Shown piece after piece: positions 34,188 to 41,760 of a stretch of 47,023 bases of DNA. The notes under the pieces were generated by a model. That model was not told the DNA's origin and searched no databases. It was given only the letters and a program-made list of their open reading frames with translations. The position numbers were made by a program, and so were the translations under genes. Position 1 is the stretch's first letter; the number at the start of each line of letters is the position of its first letter. Source of the stretch: Streptomyces sp. AcH 505 (GTDB lineage: Bacteria; Actinomycetota; Actinomycetes; Streptomycetales; Streptomycetaceae); assembly GCF_000818175.1 (NCBI RefSeq), contig NZ_JTIY01000001.1, forward strand, positions 2,466,907 to 2,513,929, written 5' to 3'.

Positions 34188-35243
34188 ATGAACACAACGA
34201 CGCTCGTCACCCACGTCACCGAGATCGTCCTCCCCGGTGAGGTCGAGCCGGACGGTCTGCGGGTCACCACCCGCGACCTCCCGGACCCCGCAGCCGGGCA
34301 GGTCGTCCTGCGGATGGAGGCGACCGGAGTCGCCTTCGCCGAGCAGCAGATGCGGCGCGGCAAGTACTACGACCAGCCGCCGTTCCCCTTCGTGCCCGGG
34401 TACGACGTGGTGGGTACGGTCACCGCGACCGGGCCCGGTGTGGAGACCGCGCTCACCGGACGCCGGTTCGCGGCCGTCACGAAGACCGGCGCGTGGGCCA
34501 GCCATCTGGTGGTCGACGCCGAGGACCTGATGCCGGTGCTCGACGGGGTCTCCCCGGCTGCCGCCGAGACCGTACTCGTCAACGGAATCACCGCCTGGCA
34601 GATGCTGCACAGGACGGCCAAGGTCCGCACCGGCGGGACCGTCGTCGTGCTCGGTGCCAACGGCGGCGTCGGCTCCACCCTCGTACAACTGGCCCGGCAC
34701 GCGGGCATCACCGTGATCGGCACGGCCTCGCCGCGCCACCACGCCACCGTGCGCGAGCTGGGCGCGACCCCGGTCGACTACCGCGACCCCGACATGTACG
34801 CCAAGATCCGGGAGCTCGCACCCGACGGCGTGGACGCGGTCTTCGACCACGTCGGCGGCGCCGGCCTGGAACAGTCGTGGCGGCTGCTGCGCCGCGGCGG
34901 CACACTCGTCTCGTACGGTACGGCGGCGACGAAGGACGACGAGGGCAACTCGCAACTGCCGGTGCTGAAGGTGTTCGCGCGGCTCGCGGCGTGGAACTCC
35001 CTGCCCAACGGCAGGAGCGCCCACTTCTACAACTACTGGGCGGGCCGCCGCCGTCGGGCGATGTGGCAGCGGCGGCTGAACGAAGACCTCACCCAGGTAC
35101 TGCGGTTGGTGGCCGACGGCTCCCTGGTTCCGCAGATCGCGGCGGAACTCCCCCTGACCGAGGCGGCGTCGGCGCTGGAACTCGCCGAGTCCCGTACGGT
35201 CCTGGGCAAGGTCATCCTCGTACCTGACCCGCACCAGGCATGA
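34188..35243 (+). CDS. Medium-chain (MDR) NADPH:quinone-oxidoreductase-like enzyme
   Basis: A 351-residue protein of the zinc-independent MDR type. The N-terminal GroES-like domain has FVPGYDVVGTVTATGPGVET, and the Rossmann domain has VVLGANGGVGSTLVQLARH with the glycine-rich nucleotide loop, followed by GATPVDYRD and GVDAVFDHVGG. No zinc-ligand cysteines are present. Such enzymes reduce quinones, enones or related electrophiles with NADPH. The start is the ATG at 34188, with only a weak ribosome site. It is the first gene of a cassette ending with a TetR (ATGA overlap), a membrane protein and a Tat-exported SRPBCC protein, and lies divergent to a TetR gene. Response to a small toxic electrophile is a fair inference. 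Confidence 0.92.
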   Translation: MNTTTLVTHVTEIVLPGEVEPDGLRVTTRDLPDPAAGQVVLRMEATGVAFAEQQMRRGKYYDQPPFPFVPGYDVVGTVTATGPGVETALTGRRFAAVTKTGAWASHLVVDAEDLMPVLDGVSPAAAETVLVNGITAWQMLHRTAKVRTGGTVVVLGANGGVGSTLVQLARHAGITVIGTASPRHHATVRELGATPVDYRDPDMYAKIRELAPDGVDAVFDHVGGAGLEQSWRLLRRGGTLVSYGTAATKDDEGNSQLPVLKVFARLAAWNSLPNGRSAHFYNYWAGRRRRAMWQRRLNEDLTQVLRLVADGSLVPQIAAELPLTEAASALELAESRTVLGKVILVPDPHQA

Positions 35244-35917
35244 ACGCGGAAGCGGGGGCCGGTGTGGACGCCGACGCGGAGTCGTCTGCGGGTACGGGGG
35301 CAGCCGCCGAACCGTCCAGGGTCCGGCCGAGGAACCGGCGGGGCGAGGGCGGCAGGCTACGCGCCGACATCCTCGCCGCCACGGCCGAACTGCTCGACGC
35401 GGAGGGCGGCGACGAACGCGCCGTCACCCTGCGGGCCGTCGCCCGCAGAGCCGGCATCGCCGCGCCCTCGATCTACCCGCACTTCCACGACAAGCCGGCC
35501 CTCATGTTCCAGGTGGTACGGCAGGCCTTCGCCGAACTCTCCGTCCGGATCAGGGCCGCCCTCGACCGCGCGGGCGACGATCCACGGGAGCGGCTGAGCG
35601 CCGTATGCCTGGCCTACCTCGCCTTCGCCCACGACCACCCCGAGCGGTACCGCGTCATGTTCGGCGGGTCGTGGAACCCCCTCGCCGGGTCCGGGAGTGA
35701 GGAAACGGTCGGCGAGGAGCCGATGCGGATCCTCGCCGACTCCATCGGCGACTGCGTCGCCGCGGGGCACTGCACCAGCACCGACCCGGCCGCCGACGCG
35801 GTCGCGCTGTGGCTGGGCCTGCACGCACTCGCCCACCAGCGGGCCGTCGCCACGGCGTTCCCCTGGCCAGCGGACATCGTCCAGCGCATCGCCGTATCCC
35901 TGTCCCACCTCGTGTGA
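35240..35917 (+). CDS. TetR/AcrR-family regulator, paralogue of the gene at 33261
   Basis: A 225-residue protein with a TetR HTH at about residues 36-85 (ADILAATAELLDAEGGDERA, then VARRAGIAAPSIYPHFHDKP). It matches the TetR at 33261 closely along its length: both have VRPRNRRGEGGRL-like or VRNRRGQGDRL starts, AYLAFAHDHPERYRVMFGG versus AYLAFARAHPGRYRAMFGG, and the same DAVALWLGLH tail. It lacks the repeat insertion. The ATG at 35240 overlaps the MDR stop as ATGA, so they are translationally coupled. A duplicated repressor flanking one oxidoreductase suggests two ligands or graded control. No operator is visible nearby other than those at 34069-34142. Confidence 0.92.
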   Translation: MNAEAGAGVDADAESSAGTGAAAEPSRVRPRNRRGEGGRLRADILAATAELLDAEGGDERAVTLRAVARRAGIAAPSIYPHFHDKPALMFQVVRQAFAELSVRIRAALDRAGDDPRERLSAVCLAYLAFAHDHPERYRVMFGGSWNPLAGSGSEETVGEEPMRILADSIGDCVAAGHCTSTDPAADAVALWLGLHALAHQRAVATAFPWPADIVQRIAVSLSHLV

Positions 35918-35946
35918 ACCCTCGCCCCTGCCCAGGAGACACCGCC

Positions 35947-36633
35947 ATGACCCCCACCAGCCCCGCCACGGCCGCTGCCGCCGCGACCGATCCCGCCGCG
36001 ACCGCTCCCACTGCCACGCGTATCGCCGGCACCGCCGCCATGGACAGCGCCGGCACCGGCCCCCGCCCCGCCCCCCGCCTCGGACCCGGTCAGATCGACA
36101 ACCGCGCCACGTACATCTGCTTCGGGCTCGCGTACCTCCTCGGGCACGGCGCCGCAGCACTCTCCCGGGGCGACGACCCCCTGGTCGGGCTGCCCGAGTG
36201 GCTGCCGACAACGCTGCTCGGGATTGGTCTGGCGATCGGCACGGTGTACGCCACGATCGCCGCGCTCCGCGCCCAACGCGGCGCCGATCAGCCGGAAGTG
36301 CTCAGCGGCAGGCTCCTCGGCCTCGCCTGGGTCGTGGCCTTCGCCGCCCTGTTCCTCGCCATCACGGGACTCACCGCCACCACCGATGTGCCCGACCTGG
36401 CCGACATGCTCTGGCCCGCCGGATCCGGCCTCGTCGTCGGCCTGATCTACATCGCGGAAGGCTCGGTGCGCCGCAACCTCCTCCACTACAGCCTCGGCAC
36501 CTGGCTCGCCCTGACCTCGTCCGCCGCCCTCCTCCTCGGCACGCCCGGCCTGTACCTGGTCCTCACCGTCGCGGGTGGCGGTGCGTACGCGGTGGCCACG
36601 GTCCTGGAACACCGGCGCCTGGCTGCCGCCTGA
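35947..36633 (+). CDS. Integral membrane protein (unknown function)
   Basis: A 228-residue protein. After an Ala/Thr/Pro-rich N-terminus of about 45 residues, it has five or six hydrophobic helices (ATYICFGLAYLLGHGAA, WLPTTLLGIGLAIGTVYATI, LAWVVAFAALFLAITGL, AGSGLVVGLIYIAEG, LGTWLALTSSAALLLG, GLYLVLTVAGGGAYAVATVL). No catalytic or transport motif is recognised. The ATG at 35947 has an AGGAG ribosome site and lies 29 bases after the TetR stop, so it is part of the cassette. It could be a membrane partner for the electrophile response, but that is only inference. Confidence 0.8.
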   Translation: MTPTSPATAAAAATDPAATAPTATRIAGTAAMDSAGTGPRPAPRLGPGQIDNRATYICFGLAYLLGHGAAALSRGDDPLVGLPEWLPTTLLGIGLAIGTVYATIAALRAQRGADQPEVLSGRLLGLAWVVAFAALFLAITGLTATTDVPDLADMLWPAGSGLVVGLIYIAEGSVRRNLLHYSLGTWLALTSSAALLLGTPGLYLVLTVAGGGAYAVATVLEHRRLAAA

Positions 36634-36688
36634 CCGCCGTACTTCACACCCCACACCTCACACCCCCTTTTGCAGACGCCACACCCCC

Positions 36689-36744
36689 TTCTCCACACAC
36701 CCTTCTCCACACACCGATCTCCACACACCGATCTCCACACACCG
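36689..36744. repeat. Four 14-base tandem repeats just upstream of the SRPBCC gene
   Basis: TTCTCCACACACCC, TTCTCCACACACCG, then two copies of ATCTCCACACACCG run from 36689 to 36744, ending 13 bases before the ATG at 36758; related CCACACC words continue upstream to about 36645. The array lies in the leader, next to the AAAGAAG ribosome site. Confidence 0.85.
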
Positions 36745-36757
36745 AAAGAAGCAAACA

Positions 36758-37351
36758 ATGCTGATCACCACACGACGCAGGCTCTTCATGGGCATCGGTG
36801 CCGCCGCCCTCGGCGCGACGGCGACGCTGGCCGTCCAGCCGGCCGCGGTGGCGGACGAGGCGCGGCCGAGCGCCCGTACGTTCCAGGAATGCCGGGGCCT
36901 GACCGTCGACAAGCACGCCCCCGTGATCAGCACGGCCAGTGTCTTCGTCAAGGCGTCGCCGAAGACGGTCTGGCGTCTGCACACGAACATCGACAACTGG
37001 TCCTCGTGGATCCCGGAGATCACCCCGGCCCAGAAGAAGACCCCGGGCCCGCTGCGGCCGGGCTCGGTCTTCGAATGGTCCCCGCAGGGCATGCACGTCA
37101 CCTCGACGGTCAAGAAGGTCAGGACCGAACGGTGCACCGCCTGGGCCGCACCCGTGAACGGCATAGCCGGCGTGCACCTGTTCACCTTCAAGCCGGTCAA
37201 GGGCGGCGTGATCGCCACCACGCAGGAGTCCTGGTCGGGCGCCCCCGCCGAAGCCGACATCCCCGGCAACCAGGCAAGCCTCGACACGGGCCTCAGGGAC
37301 TGGGTGAACCGCCTGAAGGAAACAGCCGAGACGCAGCACGCCTGCCACTGA
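36758..37351 (+). CDS. Tat-exported SRPBCC (START-like) family protein
   Basis: A 197-residue protein with a twin-arginine signal: TTRRRLFMGIGAAALGATAT followed by a hydrophobic core and an Ala-rich cleavage region near VADEA. The rest is a SRPBCC/polyketide-cyclase-like domain (VFVKASPKTVWRLHTNIDNW, FEWSPQGMHVTSTVKKV, GVHLFTFKPVKGGVIATTQE) with a hydrophobic ligand cavity in this fold. Two cysteines (Cys in ECRGL and in ERCTAW, plus a C-terminal Cys) may form disulfides after export. It probably binds or modifies a small hydrophobic ligand outside the membrane. The ATG at 36758 follows AAAGAAG and a tandem repeat array. It is last in the TetR/MDR cassette, before a terminator. Confidence 0.85.
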   Translation: MLITTRRRLFMGIGAAALGATATLAVQPAAVADEARPSARTFQECRGLTVDKHAPVISTASVFVKASPKTVWRLHTNIDNWSSWIPEITPAQKKTPGPLRPGSVFEWSPQGMHVTSTVKKVRTERCTAWAAPVNGIAGVHLFTFKPVKGGVIATTQESWSGAPAEADIPGNQASLDTGLRDWVNRLKETAETQHACH

Positions 37352-37368
37352 CTGCGACAGTCGTCGAC

Positions 37369-37403
37369 GAGAAGCCCCGGTCCACGTCGGCCCGGGGCTT
37401 CTC
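37369..37403 (+). terminator. Terminator hairpin of the TetR/MDR cassette
   Basis: GAGAAGCCCCGG (37369-37380) pairs with CCGGGGCTTCTC (37392-37403), 12 perfect pairs around an 11-base loop, 18 bases after the SRPBCC stop. It separates the cassette from the kinase gene. Confidence 0.8.
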
Positions 37404-37512
37404 GCCTTCGTGGCAACCGCTTCAGCGCCCCCGCCCCGGTCCCGCCGCGTCATGATCGTGCCCGTTAGGCTGCTGGCGTTGGCCCATGCGTCAGAACGGG
37501 GGGAGCAGGCCG

Positions 37513-39183
37513 ATGGATCACGCGACGAATGTATTCCAGCCCCTTCAGGCGGGCGACCCGCTGGTGGTGGCCGGTTACCGGCTCGCCGCCCGGCTGGGCG
37601 CGGGGGGTATGGGACGGGTCTACCTCTCGCACACCCAGGGCGGCCGGCCCGTGGCGATCAAGGTCGTACGGCCGGAGCTGGCGGACGACCCGGACTTCCG
37701 GCGGCGGTTCGGCCGGGAGATCAAGGCGGCCCGGCGGGTCCGGGGGGCGTACACGGCCGAGTTGATCGATGCCGACGCCGACGGCGTACCGCCCTGGCTG
37801 GCCACGTTGTACGTGCCCGGGCCGTCCCTGACGGACGCGGTGGCCCAGAACGGTCCGCTGCCGGTGCCCGCGGTGCTGTGGCTGATGGCAGGGGTCGCCG
37901 AGGCGTTGCAGGCCATCCACGCCGAGGGCGTCGTCCACCGGGACCTGAAGCCGTCGAACGTGCTGCTGGCGGCCGACGGGCCACGGGTGATCGACTTCGG
38001 TATCGCGACGGCCGCCGACGGAACCGCGTACACGGCGACCGGAAACGCGATCGGCACGCCCGCCTTCATGGCCCCGGAGCAGGCGTCGGGGGACGAGGTC
38101 ACGGCGGCGACCGACATCTTCGCCCTCGCCCAGACGGCGGCGTTCGCCGCACTGGGCAGGCCGCTGTACGGCGAAGGCTCGGGCGTCCAGGTCATGTACC
38201 GGATCGTGCACTCCGAACCCGAACTGGACCTGCTGCCCGAGCCGTTGCGTCCGCTGTTCGCCCGCTGCCTGGCCGCCGATCCGGCGGAGCGGGCCACCCC
38301 GGCGGAGGTCGTGGAGTGGTGCCGTCAGCGCTTGGCGGCGGCCGACGCGGGCGGTGGTCCTGCGGTGTGGCGGGAGATCACCGGGCCGGAGATCGCGGTG
38401 CCGGCGCCGGTGTCGGCCCCCACCCCGGTGCACCCGCAGCCGTTCACCGGATCCCCGTACCCCCCGGCCGGGTGGATACCGCCGACGCTGGAGGACCAGA
38501 AGGTACGCAGGCGGCGTACCGCGCTGCTCACGGCCGCCGGTGTGGTGGGAGGCGTGCTGCTGGTGGGGCTCCTGGCCTGGGGAGTCATGGACGCGACGGG
38601 CCGGGACGACGATCACCGGAACACCGCCGACTCGTCGGCGTCCTCGCCGGCCTCCACGCGCGGATCCTCGTCGGATTCCGGAAGGTCGAGAGATTCGGGG
38701 GATGCGGGGGATGCGGCGGACTCCTCGAAGTCCTCGGGAGCTGTGGGCGCCGGTGAAAACGCGGCCGGCAGTTCGCCGTCCTCCCCGGCGTCGCCCTCGG
38801 ATCCGCGACCCGAGGGGTACGGCCAGGTGACGCTGGACGCGAAGGAGCCGTTGAGCCTCAAGAACCCACGCAAAAAAACGAAGGCCGACAAGGGAGATAT
38901 CCGTTTCGGCTGCCGGTCCTACGACTGTGCGCTGGAGAGCGACGCGAGCTTGTTCGTCCAGATCTTCGGCGACCCGGGTACCACCCTCGACGAGTGCCGT
39001 CTCATCGTCAACCACTCGAAGCAGCACCGCCTCCCGCTCGCCGCCGCAGCACGCGGCACCGAAATCTGCATCAAGGACCCGGCGGGGGACATCGCGCTGT
39101 TCGTGGTCGGGACGAAGTCGACCGCCATCCCGGACCTCGCCTTCCTCGACGGCGACTTGACGATCTGGCGAGGCGCGGCCTAG
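37513..39183 (+). CDS. Serine/threonine protein kinase with membrane anchor and extracytoplasmic Cys-containing domain
   Basis: A 556-residue kinase. The domain (about 18-275) has GAGGMGRVYLS (P-loop), VAIKVV with Lys50, HRDLKPSN with catalytic Asp144 and DFGIATAA. A Pro-rich linker leads to a membrane helix near 337-358, then a Ser/Asp-rich stalk (about 365-440) and an extracytoplasmic domain of about 110 residues with four cysteines (GCRSYDC, DECRLIVN, EICIKDP). The ATG at 37513 follows GGGGGAG. This is the usual PknB-like topology, but the sensor is not PASTA-like. It likely detects an extracellular signal through a disulfide-stabilised domain; the ligand is unknown. No phosphatase gene is adjacent. 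Confidence 0.93.
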   Translation: MDHATNVFQPLQAGDPLVVAGYRLAARLGAGGMGRVYLSHTQGGRPVAIKVVRPELADDPDFRRRFGREIKAARRVRGAYTAELIDADADGVPPWLATLYVPGPSLTDAVAQNGPLPVPAVLWLMAGVAEALQAIHAEGVVHRDLKPSNVLLAADGPRVIDFGIATAADGTAYTATGNAIGTPAFMAPEQASGDEVTAATDIFALAQTAAFAALGRPLYGEGSGVQVMYRIVHSEPELDLLPEPLRPLFARCLAADPAERATPAEVVEWCRQRLAAADAGGGPAVWREITGPEIAVPAPVSAPTPVHPQPFTGSPYPPAGWIPPTLEDQKVRRRRTALLTAAGVVGGVLLVGLLAWGVMDATGRDDDHRNTADSSASSPASTRGSSSDSGRSRDSGDAGDAADSSKSSGAVGAGENAAGSSPSSPASPSDPRPEGYGQVTLDAKEPLSLKNPRKKTKADKGDIRFGCRSYDCALESDASLFVQIFGDPGTTLDECRLIVNHSKQHRLPLAAAARGTEICIKDPAGDIALFVVGTKSTAIPDLAFLDGDLTIWRGAA

Positions 39184-39213
39184 GCGCGGCCTGGGGGCCG
39201 CCTAGCCGCTGCC

Positions 39214-39230
39214 CGGTGGGGCGACCACCG
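39214..39230. terminator. Short hairpin between convergent kinase and RidA genes
   Basis: CGGTGG (39214-39219) and CCACCG (39225-39230) form a 6-base stem with a 5-base loop in the 67-base gap. It is short, and termination is only possible. Confidence 0.35.
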
Positions 39231-39250
39231 CATGGCCGCCCACCGGTGGT

Positions 39251-39676
39251 TCAGTTCCCGGAGCCGACGATGGCGGTGACGCGGATCTCCACGCGCATCG
39301 CGGCGAGGCCGAGGACCGTCGCACCGGTCTCGGTCCAGATCGGCGCGCGGCCGTCGAGGCGACGCCGGAACTGCTCGGCCATGACCCTGTTGTGGTCGTC
39401 GCCGATGACGTCATCTCCCGGCGCCACCTTGTGGTACGAGTTGACGTGGATGACGTCCTTCCATGTCGCGCCGACCGTGGCGAGTGTGCGCTCCACGTTG
39501 TCGAAGGCCAGGACGATCTCGTCCTCCAGCGCGTCGGGGACGACCAGGTCGTCATCCACCCCGGCCTGGCCGGAGATCTCGACCCGGTCGTCGACGCGGA
39601 CAGCCCCGCTGTAGCCGAGGGCCGCGTGCAGCTTCTCGCCGAAGCCCGGGGTGACGCCGAAAGTGACGGTGCTCAT
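39251..39676 (-). CDS. RidA/YjgF-family protein
   Basis: A 141-residue protein of the RidA fold (VRVDDRVEISGQAGVDDDLV, VERTLATVGATWKDVIHVNS, ATVLGLAAMRVEIRVTAIVG). RidA enzymes hydrolyse reactive enamine/imine intermediates, and the usual catalytic Arg of the RidA subgroup would be in the position occupied here by MRVEIRV near the C-terminus. The ATG at 39676 follows a GAAGAAG stretch. It is divergent from a MarR regulator, with duplicated operator-like repeats between them, so it is likely under MarR control. Confidence 0.9.
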   Translation of the reverse strand: MSTVTFGVTPGFGEKLHAALGYSGAVRVDDRVEISGQAGVDDDLVVPDALEDEIVLAFDNVERTLATVGATWKDVIHVNSYHKVAPGDDVIGDDHNRVMAEQFRRRLDGRAPIWTETGATVLGLAAMRVEIRVTAIVGSGN

Positions 39677-39717
39677 GATGCTTCTTCTTCCTGTTCGCAG
39701 GGGTGCGTTTTCACTCC

Positions 39718-39773
39718 GATGAGTTCACGCGTAAAGTGAGACTAGCGCGCGATGACTTCAAGCGCAAAGTGAT
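39718..39773. promoter_or_regulatory. Duplicated operator-like repeat between RidA and MarR genes
   Basis: Two 23-base copies (39718-39740 and 39751-39773) of a unit resembling GATGAsTTCAmGCGyAAAGT differ at only a few positions and are separated by 10 bases, so they lie on the same face of the helix (33-base period). They sit in the leader of the MarR gene and the RidA promoter region, the expected place for MarR binding. Confidence 0.65.
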
Positions 39774-39804
39774 GACGGGCTTCACGGGAGGGGAAGGAAG
39801 ATCC

Positions 39805-40323
39805 ATGAGCGACACGGCAGGGCGCACAAGCGACACGGGCGGACACGAGGATGTCGCGGACGACAAGGAGCTGCGATGGCTCGACGAGCAGGAGAAGGCG
39901 GCATGGACGGGGCTGATCTCGCTCGTCCTGCTGCTGCCCGGCAAGCTGGAGTCGCCGCTGCGGCAGGAACACGGCCTGACCCTGTTCGAGTACCTCGTGC
40001 TCAGCCATCTCTCCGAGGCCCCGCAGCGCAAGCTGCGGATGGGTGAACTCGCCTTCCTCGCCAGCGGGTCGCTCTCCCGCCTGTCCAACGTCGTCAAACG
40101 CTGCGAACAGCGCGGCTGGGTCGTACGGACGCCCGACCCGGCCGACGGCCGCTACACCCTCGCCGAACTCACCGAAGCCGGCTTCGACATCGTGCGTCTG
40201 GCGGCGCCCACCCACCTGCGCTCGGTTCGCCGCACCGTCCTCGACTCGCTCAACACGACGGACCAGAAAGCTCTCGCCCGTATCGCGGAGAAACTCCACA
40301 TCGTCCCCGACGACTTCGGCTGA
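39805..40323 (+). CDS. MarR-family transcriptional regulator
   Basis: A 172-residue regulator with a winged-helix MarR domain (LTLFEYLVLSHLSEAPQRKL, MGELAFLASGSLSRLSNVVK, RGWVVRTPDPADGRYTLAEL). The N-terminal 30 residues are hydrophilic and non-conserved in look. The ATG at 39805 has a GGAAGGAAG ribosome site; a start at 39772 would put the coding region inside the repeat. It is divergent from RidA and preceded by the two repeats at 39718-39773, which it probably binds. MarR proteins sense phenolic or oxidising small molecules. It ends 12 bases before the stop of the convergent GNAT gene. Confidence 0.93.
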   Translation: MSDTAGRTSDTGGHEDVADDKELRWLDEQEKAAWTGLISLVLLLPGKLESPLRQEHGLTLFEYLVLSHLSEAPQRKLRMGELAFLASGSLSRLSNVVKRCEQRGWVVRTPDPADGRYTLAELTEAGFDIVRLAAPTHLRSVRRTVLDSLNTTDQKALARIAEKLHIVPDDFG

Positions 40324-40335
40324 CGACGGAAGGCC

Positions 40336-40857
40336 CTAGGTCGTGTGGCCGTCGGCTCGGCGCAGGTCGTGGAGGTAGATGTGGAAGGGGTCGCGGGTGA
40401 ACCCCTCCGCCTCGTAGAGGTGTTGGGCCGTGTGGTTGTCGTAGGCGGTGTCGAGCTGCACCCCGCTCATCCCGGCCTCGCGCGCCCTGCGGACCACGTC
40501 GCGCACCAACGCCCTGCCGACACCGCGGCGGCGGCCGGCGGGGGACACGTACAGGTCGCTCAGGAGCCAGGACGGTGCCATGTCGAGTGACGAGATCATC
40601 GGATACACCTGCGCGAACCCGAGCGCCCCGGCCCCGGCCTCGGAGGCGGACGCGGAGGCGGCTTCGGGCGCGGAGGCGAGCAGGATCAGGGAGTCCCGCT
40701 CCTTCAGCCGCTCGGCGATGAAGGCGCGCGGCCGGTCCGGGTCCTGCGGCTGCACCTCGTAGAAGTCGAGGTACAGCCGGAACAGTCCGGCTGCCGCGTC
40801 GAGGTCCGCTTCTTCAGCGACGCGGATCGCGACTTCGGTAGGACCAGGACCGTTCAC
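40336..40857 (-). CDS. GNAT-family N-acetyltransferase
   Basis: A 173-residue GNAT protein. The fold is seen in VAIRVAEEADLDAAAGLFRL (start), WLLSDLYVSPAGRRRGVGRA with the acetyl-CoA pyrophosphate loop RRRGVGRA, and YDNHTAQHLYEAEGFTRD, the C-terminal strand and helix. The start is a GTG at 40857, five bases after a perfect GGAGGT; a longer upstream frame is not credible. The Ala/Ser-rich insertion SAPEAASASASEAGAGALG around residue 75 is unusual. The substrate is not evident. The TAG stop lies in a CCCTAGGTCGTGT word shared with the MITE-like element at 18016. Confidence 0.9.
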   Translation of the reverse strand: MNGPGPTEVAIRVAEEADLDAAAGLFRLYLDFYEVQPQDPDRPRAFIAERLKERDSLILLASAPEAASASASEAGAGALGFAQVYPMISSLDMAPSWLLSDLYVSPAGRRRGVGRALVRDVVRRAREAGMSGVQLDTAYDNHTAQHLYEAEGFTRDPFHIYLHDLRRADGHTT

Positions 40858-40932
40858 ACTCGACCTCCATGTCGGCAAGCTCGGCTCATCTCTGAGGGCA
40901 AGTGTGTCAGTGCCTGCCGGTACGTTTCTCGC

Positions 40933-41751
40933 ATGAAGCCAGAGATGCTGGACAAGCTCGGCCCATTCCGCGAAGAGGCACTTGCCCGGGGAATTCCGTC
41001 CGACGATGTGGAACGGTGGATCGGCATAGCCCGGCCCTGCGCAACGCTGTCCGAGGCCCGGAACGGACCGGTCGTTGCCCAGTTCGGCGGCCCTTTGATG
41101 CTTCCCGTCGACACCCCGGATCCCCGGTTCCCGTTCGTCGCCTCCATCGACTGTGCGGCCCTGCCCGAGGGCGTGACGGATCTCCCGCTGCCCCCCGACG
41201 GACAGTTGCTGTTGTTCGCCTTTCCCGACAACGAGGAGATTGCCTCCATGGGGGAGGTGGTCTACATACCGGCCGGTGCGGCCGTCGAAGAGCGGGCGAA
41301 GGATGCCCACTTCTTCGCCGAGATCCCCGACTACCGGGAGGTCTGCCAGGCTTTCCCGCAAGGCCCGCTGACTATCGCCGCCGCCAACGTGTCCCTGCCG
41401 TACCACTGTTGGATCGAGCTCCCCGACGAACCCTGGAGCGCACCGCTCCCCGGGCACCCGCACTCCGAGCAACTGCTCGCGGTGTGGCTGGACAAGGAGG
41501 AGGACATCACCACCCCCGGGGCGCTGCAGATCGGCGGATACGCCTGGGACGAGTACACCGAGATCGACCCGGTCGCGAAGGCGGCTTCGCTCGCCGCGGA
41601 GCAGCCGGGCGAGGACTGGGTGTTGCTCGCCCAATGGGATCCCGGCATCAGCGGCAGGGAAGGAACCTCCGTCCACTGGGTGATCCGGCGGAACGATCTG
41701 GCAGCGCGACGCTTCGACCAAGTGCAAGTTGGTGTGTTCTGGAATCCCTGA
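40933..41751 (+). CDS. DUF1963-family protein
   Basis: A 272-residue soluble protein with DUF1963 features: GPLMLPVDTPDPRFPFVASI, DCAALPEGVTDLPLPPDGQL, LLFAFPDN, GALQIGGYAWDEYTEIDPVA and the C-terminal VLLAQWDPGISG. No membrane or signal segment. Function of the family is unestablished; members occur near toxin-immunity and contact-dependent systems as well as alone. The ATG at 40933 lacks a strong ribosome site; the upstream 75 bases are the short gap to the divergent GNAT gene. It ends 9 bases before the convergent LuxR gene. Confidence 0.9.
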   Translation: MKPEMLDKLGPFREEALARGIPSDDVERWIGIARPCATLSEARNGPVVAQFGGPLMLPVDTPDPRFPFVASIDCAALPEGVTDLPLPPDGQLLLFAFPDNEEIASMGEVVYIPAGAAVEERAKDAHFFAEIPDYREVCQAFPQGPLTIAAANVSLPYHCWIELPDEPWSAPLPGHPHSEQLLAVWLDKEEDITTPGALQIGGYAWDEYTEIDPVAKAASLAAEQPGEDWVLLAQWDPGISGREGTSVHWVIRRNDLAARRFDQVQVGVFWNP

Positions 41752-41760
41752 CAGGCGGAG

